Part shown: positions 49,801 through 58,718 of the stretch, piece by piece
Layout: each line of letters opens with the position of its first letter
Position numbering within the stretch: position 1 is the stretch's first letter
From: Hypericum androsaemum
Taxonomy: Eukaryota > Streptophyta > Magnoliopsida > Malpighiales > Hypericaceae
Direction of reading: 5' to 3'
DNA: 64,000 nt
NCBI GenBank assembly: GCA_963995505.1
Contig: OZ023180.1
Span: 13,592,689-13,656,688 of the forward strand
Position numbers and translations under genes: made by a program
Notes under the pieces: model-generated
Told to the model about the DNA's origin: nothing
Database searches by the model: none
What the model saw: the letters and a program-made list of their open reading frames with translations, nothing else

Positions 49801-52150
49801 CATCTTCTTCGACCTCTTCAACTTGACATGCTTGAGCAAGAGATTCCTCATCTTCTAGTTTCATAGTGATCCAGTTCCATTGTTCTTCAACACCAAAAGT
49901 TTCATCAGGCATCAATTCGATGCGCATGCAAGCTTCATCCTCTTGGTGGTGTTGCATTGCCTTGGCCATTTGGTATTCTACTGCTTCGTCACCAACTCGT
50001 AGAGTTAACTTTCTGCAATTGACATCGATCAGGGCACGGCTAGTGTTAAGGAATGGTCTACCTAAAAGCAGAGGGCAATTCTTGTCGGGGTCAAAATCCA
50101 AAACCACGAAATCTGCTGGGACATAGAATTGCTCGAATTTGACTAGCACATCTTCTGCGATTCCATGTGGCCTTGTGACCCTTTGATCAGCTAGCTGAAG
50201 GCGCATCTCCGTTGGCTTGAGATCTCCAAGTCCAAGTTGTCTGAAAACTGTTAAAGGTATGAGATTAATACTGGCCCCAAGATCGCAGAGACAGTGAGCA
50301 AATTCGACATCGCCAATATAACAGGGTATAGTAAAACTCCCTGGATCCTTAAGCTTAGCTGGCAAGTTCTTGGATATGAGTGAGCTACAGTTTGCGGTCA
50401 GAGAGATTGTTTCCTCCTTGTCCCACTTCTTCTTCTTTGTGAGGAGCTCCTTGAGAAATTTGGCACAATGTGGCATTTGGTCTAGCATCTCCAGGAAGGA
50501 CACGCTGATTTGAATACCCTTCATCTTTTCGATAAAACTCATAAATCTTTCGTCCACCACTGGTTGCTTCTTGAGTCATTGAGGAAACGGCGGAGGTGGG
50601 ACCTTAGGTGGTGGGGCAACATAGAGTTCCTCCACTTGCTCGATTTGCACAGGTTCTTTCTCCTTCTCGAGCTCCTTTCCTTGGGGTGATTTGGTAGTCT
50701 TGGTGGCCCCTTCTATTTCCTTGCCACTCCTTAAGGTGATCGCTTTAGCATCTCCTCTAGGGTTGGCCTCCGTGTTGCTTGGAAGGGAACCTACTTGCCT
50801 TTGAGTATTTGCGGCCGCCAAATTTCCGAGTTCTATCTCCATCTTCTTAAGTTGTGTGGCCTGCCCCTTCAGGTATGTCTCAAACTCTTGTTGACGCGCT
50901 TCACAACGATCCATCCGCTGTACAGTAATACTTTGTTGCTGAATGGATTGCTGGACAACCCCTACCAATTGATCGATCTTGTCACCCATTGCTTTGACTT
51001 GATCTCCCAGATATGGCTTCCTGAGTTCTTGCTGAGCACCAGTGTTGTTTGCCTGCTGACCAAATCGAGAGAAGTTTGGCTGAGCATTAGGTTGCCTTGA
51101 GTAGCCCAAACCTGGTGGTTGTCTATCAGCGATAGCCTGAGCCTCCACCAATTGAGGACAATCATCGGTATGATGTGACTCTTTGCAAATTTCACATGTA
51201 TCTTGTACTGCAGCTGCCTTCTCCTTGCCCTTGGTCAATTCTTTAAGTCTTTTGGTAAGTGCCTCAACTTTAGCTTCAAGCTTCATATTGGCATCCACTT
51301 CAAGTACCCCTCGAGTCGCTTCCTTACGGGGTTGCCTAGTACGTTCCTTTGGCCATATACCATTAACTTTAGCCATCTCTTCCATTAAGCGAGCAGCTTC
51401 ATCAGCAGTCTTTCTCAGGAACACCCCTTGAGAGGAGGCATCAATATAATCACAGGATGGGCCATCTAACCCATTGTAAAAGATCTTCATGAGGTTATCC
51501 TGAGTTATGCCATGTTGAGGGAAGGAACTCTGGAGATCGGTGAACCGCTCCCAAGCCTCATAGATGCTTTCCCCATCAGCTTGTATGAAAGTATTTATGT
51601 CACGCAAGAGCTTGGCTGACTTGGCCATTGAGAAGAACTTTCGAAGAAAAGCATGGGCCAAATCATTCCAACTCTGAATCGTCTCTCCCTTCAGCTTATT
51701 GTACCAAGTGCGAGCTCGGTCCTTTAGAGAAAAGTGGAAGAGACGCAGCTTCAAGACATCATCATTGACCCCTTGAAACTTCATAATGTTGTAGATGTCC
51801 TCAAATCGAGAGAGATGGTCTTGAGGATCTTCACTTGGCAAGCCACCAAATTGGACCGAGTTTTGCAGTAGTCCCACAACTGCTGCTGGAATCTGAAAAG
51901 CATTGGGACCTACAGGTGGTTGTCGTAAACCATTAGGGTTTCCATTCCATGTAGGAACAGATGATTCCAACAGCGTCCTTCTTCGTGGCGCGTCTCCTAC
52001 AGCTTGGAGCGCTCCATCTTCCTAATTTTGTGCCATTGATCTCACTTGGTCTCTCTTTTCACGCCTAATTATCCTTTTGAGTACTCCGATGTCAACCTCA
52101 AGCACCGTGTCTGTGTCAAGGTCTAGTCCTTCACTCCGGGTTCTTGGCAT
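46812..52150 (-). pseudogene. Athila gag-pol polyprotein with four stops and one frameshift
   Basis: On the minus strand the frame starts at ATG 52150 (MPRTRSEGLDLDTDTVLEVD) and originally ran to TAG 46814-46812. Breaks: TAG 52024-52022, TGA 50578-50576, TGA at 48286-48284, TAG 46982-46980, and an indel near 47800. All four nonsense codons fit C-to-T change on one strand. Domains: gag with retrotransposon capsid motifs (RARTWYNKLK) and an Athila-type knuckle CEICKESHHTDDC; protease near 50300 (DLGASINLIP); RT at about 49500-48900 (FGLCNAPATF, VFMDDFSVF); RNase H at about 48560-48290; integrase zinc part CDRCQRTG and core ([25 protein letters not shown]). Confidence 0.9.
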
Positions 52151-52247
52151 ACACTAGAGAATCCTGAAACAAAAATCACACAAAATCAGCAAGTTTGCCA
52201 CACAAAACCAAGTGCTATTGAGTTTATGTCCTAAAATCTCAGTTCCG

Positions 52248-52264
52248 TGTCGATGGCGCCAGTT
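52248..52264 (-). other. Athila primer-binding-site-like sequence
   Basis: Minus-strand TGGCGCCATCGACACGG directly after the 5' LTR. It shares TGGCGCC with the tRNA-Asp-type site usual in Athila/Tat elements; the following bases match poorly. Confidence 0.5.
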
Positions 52265-53699
52265 TGATGTACGAAAAATTGATAAGCAATTAAACGCACA
52301 ATCAAATAGTATAATGGTAGTAAGGTTCTTCGAACTGAGGGTTGAACACGAAATCAATGCAAATAATTATGTGAAGCGAGAGAATTAAAAGATTGTAAGG
52401 ATTGTAAAGATTGCAAGTAAATAAGCGAAATCAGAAACGTAAATTAAAAGGTTTTGATTCAGTGGAGACGAACGAGCACGATACCCTTATGGATTACCTA
52501 TCTATGTTGAGACTATGGTTTTTATGAAGTTTTAACTAGTACTCGAGAGTGTTCTAGTGCATCTCCCTAACGCTTCCGCTCATTAGGATGATAAAACTAA
52601 GCTAGGGTAATTCTCGATTACTCACCAACGCTTCCGCTCATCAATGAGACCGAGAACTAAACTAAACTCAATTATGAAGTTAACTCCTAGCGGGTTATCC
52701 CTTAGTATCAAGATTCTTCATTAATATCTTAAGACATGTCAATTGACTCTTCCGTTGATTCTAATGCCTTCCGGTCCATTATTATCAACTAAATATCATA
52801 ATCTAAGTGATCAAGTTAGATTAAGCATTAAGATCATCAATTAACAACTACTATGAAAGATAATCAAACCATAGCTAACATAGACAAGTAATCACATAAT
52901 CAGGGCATCACACTCACGAGAGAACTACTCGCTAAGCATGTTAACGAAGCACAATAGATTAACGAAGAACATGATATCAATTAATATAAAGATAGAGATA
53001 GAGAAAGCTTAGTCGTGATGATCAAGCCTTGTCAATCCTCTTTTCGTAGCTAACTGAAATTGCAGCTTTATTAAGCTCCAAAGGCTGTGTCAAAGGTCCA
53101 GAAAAAATACGTCCCCTCCCTAAGAGACTATGGCATATATATATAGCCAAAAGTTTTACTCGCAATTAGGAAAACCTATAAGAGGTTAAGCTAAATTGGA
53201 AGTCTTGCTGGCTAAGTAATAATATAAAATATTATAACTTAAGTCCTAAAGCCGAAACAGAAGGCTAAAAGTCGAATATTTCCTTTAGCGGATCCAAAAT
53301 CACAACTAAATAAGAAGTCTGACTAAAGCTGCATTGGGCGAACTAGCGGCCGCTAGTGGACTTGAGGTCGCAAGTTCGTGTCTTCGTAAATCTCTGTGAC
53401 TCCCGACTAGCGGCCGCTAGTCAACTAGCGACGGGGAGCCGACTAGCGGTCGCTAGTCAACTAGCGACGGGGAGTCGCTAGCGCCCGCTCGCGTCGTCCT
53501 TTCATCCAACCCTTGATCCACGTGCCCACGAACTACTCCAAATTTCTATCAAAACATATTACGAACGGTAAAAGTCTACTCCATCATACGAAAGTATTAA
53601 AATAACCAAAGACTTAACAGAATGAGACTAAAACAAACGGAACGACGACTTAAACATACAAACTACTTAGCAAATAAATGAGCATTTACGCACTCATCA
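52265..53699 (-). repeat. Athila 5' LTR
   Basis: 1435 bp, with a palindromic array of two ~36-bp units (about 53405-53475). TATA-like TATATATATAGCC at about 53134 (seen on the plus strand). Confidence 0.9.
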
Positions 53700-53704
53700 A
53701 CTGC

Positions 53705-53945
53705 ATTGCATTCTTCATCGGGATGACTAGTGATTCATAGTAGGTGTTAGTGTAGGCTTAATAGATCCGAATGTTGTTGTAAAGATCCCAAGTTTGATGG
53801 AGTCTCTAATCTGACAGCTAGCTGTGATAGTGAAGCAATATAGGTCTTGAAAGGGTTAGCGTAGGGTATATTTTCTGTACAGGGTGACGTACCTATTCGT
53901 TGTAAATGGCAATTGCTGCTCCGGCCGATGATATTAGACTTATTT
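53705..53945 (+). other. Displaced 3' UTR of zinc-finger copy C
   Basis: Matches the 3' flank of copy A (about 400-530: ATTCTTCATCGGGATGACTA...CTCTAATCTGA). It is separated from its gene by the Athila insertion. Homology with copy A ends near 53812; the rest is presumed UTR. Confidence 0.7.
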
Positions 53946-53949
53946 TTGC

Positions 53950-54900
53950 AACATTTGTTAAAATACTGTTGCGGAAATAAGTGAACAAGTAATCCGAGAC
54001 AGATCCAGAGTGGTCGTCCTAAGGTCGGGCTAACTATGCTAGGCTAGGCTAAGCTATGAACTACGGGCTAAGGAAAGGAAAAGCAACAAAGATAAGTAAA
54101 GTGTAGTTGTGTTGTGTTGCGGATGTCCGTTCTCTCGCCCGAGCCCTCCTTATATAGAGTGCCTTGACTTAACCTCCGTGCCTTCAGAATTAGAAATCCT
54201 AAACCGCCTCCAAAACCTTCGGCTCCAAGTCTCAATCCTGAGAGATCCGCTTCAAGTTGTTTGTTCCTAATATGACGGGATCTTCTCAGCTCAGTACAAG
54301 CCGTCTTCCTTAAATGAGCAGATCCCGTCCTCAAATAGGAAGCTTTCAAAATGTGATGACCAAGCAATCCCGTCTTCTTGTTTATTGACGTCATCCTCAT
54401 CGAGCTCGTCATCCTCAACGAGCTCTTCTTGTTAGTTGACATCAACGTCATCGAGCTCGTCATCCTCATCGAGCTCTTCTTGTCGATTGATGGGATGGCG
54501 GTTGTCCTCCTTGTCTAGGTTCATCTGTGCTTGATCTATGACTTGGAGGGTCGAGGTAGGATTGGAAACCCTTGAGTCGAACAAAGAATTCGTGCAAACA
54601 TCCCTCCTTTTAAAAGAGTTTTGGTCTGCCGAGACCCTAGATGGGTATGACCAGTCTTGGGTCAGGGCCGATTGGTACCAGCTCGATCCCGCTTGGACAT
54701 TGTTAGCCCCCGTCCTTGCGGTCTCGTACTATCCCGAGTAGTTCACTCTATGTGTTCCTATATAAGGAGTTGTTTGGTACGGGGGATACATAGAAATGAC
54801 GGGATCTTCTCGGCTCAGTACAATGAGCAGATCCCGTCCTCGAATAGGAAGCTTTCAAAATATGACGACCAAGCAATCGCGGCCTAAATAGGAACTTACC
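53950..54900 (-). repeat. LTR-like duplicated sequence
   Basis: A block at about 54268-54375 (TATGACGGGATCTTCTC...ACCAAGCAATC) recurs at 54794-54880 with one 15-bp indel. On the minus strand, TATA-like CTATATAAGGAGGG at about 54150 is followed by a leader-like stretch. This suggests old LTR material, but neither clear ends nor a target duplication was found. Confidence 0.45.
54388..54484. repeat. CATCCTCATCGAGCTCGT tandem repeat
   Basis: Imperfect ~18-bp units of GTCATCCTCATCGAGCTC, five or so copies, interrupted by TTCTTGTTAGTTGACATC. Confidence 0.7.
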
Positions 54901-55089
54901 AAGTCTTGCCAAATATTGAGAATCTCGGCTCAAGTTAGGAAAATATAGATCGACTTGACCTTCTCGAATCTCCCACGCAAAATCTTGACTCAAGTCCGTC
55001 ATCGCCCAAGACAGACATCTCGTCAGGCCCAAAGTGAAACCCAAAATGGGCTCAAGCTAATGGCCTCCTCAACCAAAGTGGACCTATTC

Positions 55090-55850
55090 TCGGAATTGCC
55101 TTCCCGCCTACGAAGGTCAAATGAGCTTCCCGCTCGGGTCCAAGTCGGCTTCTCACCTTCGACTTCTCGCTCGGCTTCTCGCCTTAGGCTCCTCGCTCGT
55201 CTTCGGCTTCCCGCCTTAGATTTCTCGCTCGGCTTCCCGCCTTAGGCCTCTCGCTCGGCCTCTCGCCGTAGGCCTCTCGCTCGGCCTCTCACCGTAGGCC
55301 TCTCCCTCGGCTTCTTGCTTGGCCTTTCGCCACTCGGCCTCTCGCTCAGCCTCTCGCTGTAGGCCTCTCACTCGGCCTCTTGCCGTATGCCTCTCACTCG
55401 GCCTCTCGCTCGGCCACTCACCGTAGGCCTCTCGCCACTCAGCCTCTCACTCGGCCTCTCGCCGTAGGCTTCTCGCTCGGTCTCTCACCTAAGTGAGTGA
55501 GAAGAGTTTCTCGATCGGACTCGCCCACGTGGGCGAGAGGAGCCACTCGCCCGGGCTCACCAACATGAGCGAGAAGAGTCTCTCGCTCGGACTTGCCCAC
55601 GTGGGCGAGAGGAGCCTCTCGCCCGGGCTCACCAACGTGAGCGAGAAGAGTCTCTCGCTCGGACTCGCCTACGTGGGCGAGAGGAGCCTCTCGTCCGGGC
55701 TCACCAACGTGAGCGAGAAGAGTCTCTCGCTCGGACTCGCCTACGTGGGCGAGAGGAGCCTCTCGCCCGGGCTCGCCTACGTGAGCGAGAGTGGCCTCTT
55801 GCCCGGCCTCCACGTACTGACGAGCCCGAGCTAATTCGCGCACATCCGAA
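55090..55850. repeat. CTCGGCCTCTCGCC minisatellite and 72-bp repeat array
   Basis: 55090-55490 is built of CTCGCTCGGCCTCTCGCCGTAG-type units. 55495-55800 is a cleaner array with a 72-bp period, itself two related 36-bp halves (GAGAAGAGTCTCTCGCTCGG and GAGAGGAGCCTCTCGCCCGG starts). About four full units. Confidence 0.85.
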
Positions 55851-55876
55851 GATAGATCGTCATCAATCTGAGACAT
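55439..55876 (-). CDS. Hypothetical repeat protein encoded by the 72-bp array
   Basis: A minus-strand frame from ATG 55876 (MSQIDDDLSSDVRELARARQ) runs to a stop at 55441-55439. An in-frame upstream ATG at 56050 would lengthen it to 203 aa. After about 30 unique residues it is a 24-aa repeat made of two 12-aa halves (LAHVGEPGREAP, LAHVGESERETL). The opposite strand of the array is also open, so openness alone proves little. No known domain. It could be a real low-complexity protein, a retroelement leader artefact or chance. Confidence 0.3.
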   Translation of the reverse strand: MSQIDDDLSSDVRELARARQYVEAGQEATLAHVGEPGREAPLAHVGESERETLLAHVGEPGREAPLAHVGESERETLLAHVGEPGREAPLAHVGKSERETLLAHVGEPGRVAPLAHVGESDRETLLTHLGERPSEKPTARGRVRG

Positions 55877-56560
55877 TAATTTCGTACTCCAACAAATACA
55901 ATTTACGACTTTCTCTAATTTGGAAATGAAATTGTTGGAAAATGCTTTAATTTGCGTCTGTGGGTTTGATTTTTCTTTTCTGCTTATACGAGGAGAAAAA
56001 AAAAGTGACAGAGAAAGAAAAGTGATGTGTAACGAATAATATCCAACCAATCTCCGAAAATCAGCAGAGCAACACCAAAACCAAACTCAAGCCGGCGTCA
56101 GATTTCTCGTTACTAAGATTTATTAAATTTTCATCGGTACAAATATGTAAATTTTGGAACTTGGTACGCGTGAACCAGCAAATGCACATTAAAGAATAGG
56201 TGGTGGGAATTTCATTCTTATAGACTAGTAGAGGGTGTGTCCTAGGATATGACCAGCAAATTGATTACAACTTCCACACCAAAGATAATTCTCGTTGGCG
56301 AAAGTTGACGTGCTCGAAATACCCATCTGAGACTGAGCTTGCCAAGAACAATAACACGTAAACAATTAAAAGTCAGCTTGTATTACGCCGAAATTGATAG
56401 TGACCCACCAACAAACTCCGCAAATTAAATTCGTTTATCCAAAGTCAATTGTTTAAAGGAAGCAGCAACCAACAACAGCCTGTTCTCCGTCCATTTGTTC
56501 TTCAGAAATAAAACCAACCGGCCCTTTCAAGAATTCCTCCCAACAAGCCGGCGGGCCCTC

Positions 56561-56576
56561 TATATATATATTTATA
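56561..56576 (+). promoter_or_regulatory. TATA box of the IDA-like gene
   Basis: TATATATATATTTATA, 40-55 bp upstream of the start codon at 56616; the 5' UTR must therefore be short. Confidence 0.6.
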
Positions 56577-56615
56577 CATGCAGTAACTCTGAAGATAGTT
56601 TCAAGTAAGAAAAGA

Positions 56616-56828
56616 ATGAGCTGTCCAAGTTATTACCGGAGGTGCAAGAAGCTGATGGTTTTTGTGGTTATTGTGGCTATACTATGTTCCTTTCTCGTGG
56701 AATGTTGTCCGGCGAGGCCAATGCCGGATGGTGATTATAAGATGGAGGCCAGGCTTAGGGACCTTGCTGCGATGTTGCCTAAAGGAGTGCCAGTACCACC
56801 ATCCGGTCCTAGCCCCGATGTCAATTGA
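56616..56828 (+). CDS. IDA-like (IDL) secreted peptide precursor
   Basis: Single-exon 70-aa precursor. Residues 1-13 are short and basic (MSCPSYYRRCKKL). They are followed by a hydrophobic segment (MVFVVIVAILCSFLVECC, about 14-31), likely a signal peptide cleaved near CCPA/RP. A variable middle follows, then a C-terminal LPKGVPVPPSGPSPDVN. IDA/IDL peptides of plants end in a PIP motif of the form PKG-PIPPS-PSKRHN and signal through HAESA-type receptor kinases with SERK co-receptors in organ shedding, root emergence and stress. This one keeps the PIP core but ends PDVN where known IDA has KRHN. Precursor length and layout fit the family. A GA microsatellite follows in the 3' UTR (56842-56859). 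Confidence 0.75.
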   Translation: MSCPSYYRRCKKLMVFVVIVAILCSFLVECCPARPMPDGDYKMEARLRDLAAMLPKGVPVPPSGPSPDVN

Positions 56829-56899
56829 TGGATGTTCTTTGGAGAGAGAGAGAGAGAGACTTCGTGCTAGAAGGAAATAGATTCTTTTGAGCTAATTAA

Positions 56900-57427
56900 T
56901 TAAGAGCAGAGATGTGTTTGTTGGTTATTATTTATCTTGGTACCAAGGGTTTCGATTCGATTGATTATTCATTGAAATGGGTGAGGAGTGTATCTTTATT
57001 ATTATTTTCTCGCCAACTTATGTACTCTATTTAAGATTGACTCGATAAAAATTTATAAACAAGATTTGAATTTGAATTCAATCCAAGTCATGTATTACAA
57101 CAATCTATCAATTCTTATAGTAATTCAAGTCATTTATACATGAACTAACTCTTATTGATTCTTATTGGTCATTTTATCTTTTTTTGATTCAATGATACTA
57201 TATATGGGTTTCATCTTTTTTTGTTTCACCTATGAATGAACATGATGTAATAAATCGAATTTACTCATTACTGAAGATATTACGTGGAATGAGTTGTGTA
57301 TTTCTTTTTAACAGCTCTGTCCAGCTATTTTGAAGTTATATAATGAATTGGACTAAATTTGATGTAATACTAAACCTACATCTAAAAGAATAATACTGTA
57401 AGATTCGTATAGTTTACACTAATATAC
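56900..57427. other. AT-rich spacer with no recognised feature
   Basis: 3' flank of the peptide gene. No coding exon or repeat ends seen. Confidence 0.45.
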
Positions 57428-57431
57428 GATT

Positions 57432-57606
57432 TGTCCACCGCAGCAGCCATTTTCTTATCGGCAATGGAAGCCGAGCTTATTGCGGTTACTGGGACTGTTT
57501 TATTCGTAAAGCAGCATTATCATCTTAGCAGCTTCATGATTAAACCGGATTGTAAGGTGGTAATGGATTTCATCACCAATGTTCATCTACCTTTGATTGG
57601 AGTTTA
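57432..57606 (+). pseudogene. RNase H-like (RVT_3 type) fragment
   Basis: One open frame reads AAIFLSAMEAELIAVTGTVL, then HYHLSSFMIKPDCKVVMDFI, ending at TAG 57604-57606. The spacing of E-AE--A, D-C--V and the final I fits the plant RNase H-like domain found in LINEs and LINE-derived proteins. Only about 55 residues remain, with no start. Confidence 0.45.
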
Positions 57607-58028
57607 GAACTTCAATCCAATCATTTTATTAAAGTGAACTTTATTTAATAAATATTTAAATATTTATAAAGTCGATGTTGAATTCTCTCATAAAAAGTTA
57701 CAATCATAACGTCAGTAAAATTATACCATAATAAAATTTAATAAAAAATCTACGGTAGCAAAAAAACATCTTAAGTTACTAAAGAATTCAATTCAACGCC
57801 CAATTACAATCCACAATAGTTACCTACAGTGAAGACAAAACTCTATAAAAATGAATGCCAGAGAAGCTCGATGAAAGATAGGCATTCTTCCACATTGGAT
57901 CCTTGTGGATGTTTATCCGGAATGCAAGAAAACAGAGTTGATTTCTCGGGGTGGATAGGGTGTTGCCGGCCCCCAGCATTACCAATCTGATAACTAAAAA
58001 GGGCCCAGCCCGGCCTGTCCCCTCTCCT
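57607..58028. other. Spacer with no recognised feature
   Basis: AT-rich; ends in a short G/C-rich stretch at about 57950-58020. Confidence 0.4.
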
Positions 58029-58604
58029 TTTTTGAATAAATTTTACTTTGGTACCTGATATTTATACGCGATTTTATTTTCGTACATTTTAATTTTTTTT
58101 ATTGCTAAATTTTATTTGTATACTGAAAGTTTTTACACTATTTCATTTTCGTACATTTTAATTTTTTCCAGGTACGGCTAAACTTTATTTTGGTACTGAA
58201 TATTTTTACTCAATTTTATTTTCGTGGATTTTAATTGCCGTTGAAGTCTTATTTCTATGGCACATCAAATTTTTCAATGGAAAAATCATAACGGGGCATC
58301 AATTTTCAACGGCAAAATCATCCCAACGACAAAATCATCTCAATGGCAAAATCCAATGGCACATCAATTTTTAAAATGTAAAGTCGTAATTCGTTATTTT
58401 TCTGTTGAAAAACTTGATATGCCTTTGAAAAATTCGATTTGCTATTGAAAATTGATGTGCTGTTGAGATTTTGCTGTTGAAAAACTCGAATTGCTGTTGA
58501 AAATTGATGTGCCGTCGAAAAACTCGATTTGCCGTTAAAAATGTACGAAAATAAAATAGCATAAAAGTATTAGGTACCAAAGTGAAATTTATGACTTTTT
58601 GAAA
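58029..58604. mobile_element. Foldback/MITE-like element, about 575 bp
   Basis: The first ~65 bp (from GAATAAATTTTACTTTGGTACC to GATTTTATTTTCGTACATTT) match the reverse complement of the last ~65 bp (AATGTACGAAAATAAAATAG to GGTACCAAAGTGAAATTTAT). The left arm recurs twice in degenerate tandem form (about 58100-58230). The interior holds many short direct and inverted copies of GCACATCAATTTTCAACGGC. No target duplication could be fixed, so the class is uncertain. Confidence 0.7.
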
Positions 58605-58718
58605 AAAATAAAAAAAAAAAAGACAAGCAGGCCACGTGTCAGACGTGCGGGCCCCCCGCTACAGGTTCTGATGGCCCACCATTGCCAGCACCCAATCTGG
58701 GGGCCAGATTTTCACCAT

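Larger units (their letters stand above)
41707..53699 (-). mobile_element. Athila-type Ty3/Gypsy retrotransposon, full length
   Basis: 11,993 bp with LTRs at 41707-43178 and 52265-53699 (plus-strand ends TGATGTAC...CTCATCA) and a perfect 5-bp target duplication ACTGC (41702-41706, 53700-53704). On the minus strand: primer-site-like TGGCGCCATCGACACGG next to the 5' LTR; gag-pol (52150-46812); an ORF in the envelope position (46128-44785); then a long 3' non-coding region and a polypurine tract AGTGTGGGGGTG before the 3' LTR. Layout and the LTR length fit the Athila lineage. It lies in the 3' UTR of zinc-finger copy C. Confidence 0.93.

Noticed and set aside
55493..55834. 113-codon plus-strand ORF with LAYVGERSLSPGLT-type repeats
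   Set aside because: Shadow of the 72-bp array; no unique N-terminal part, unlike the minus-strand frame.
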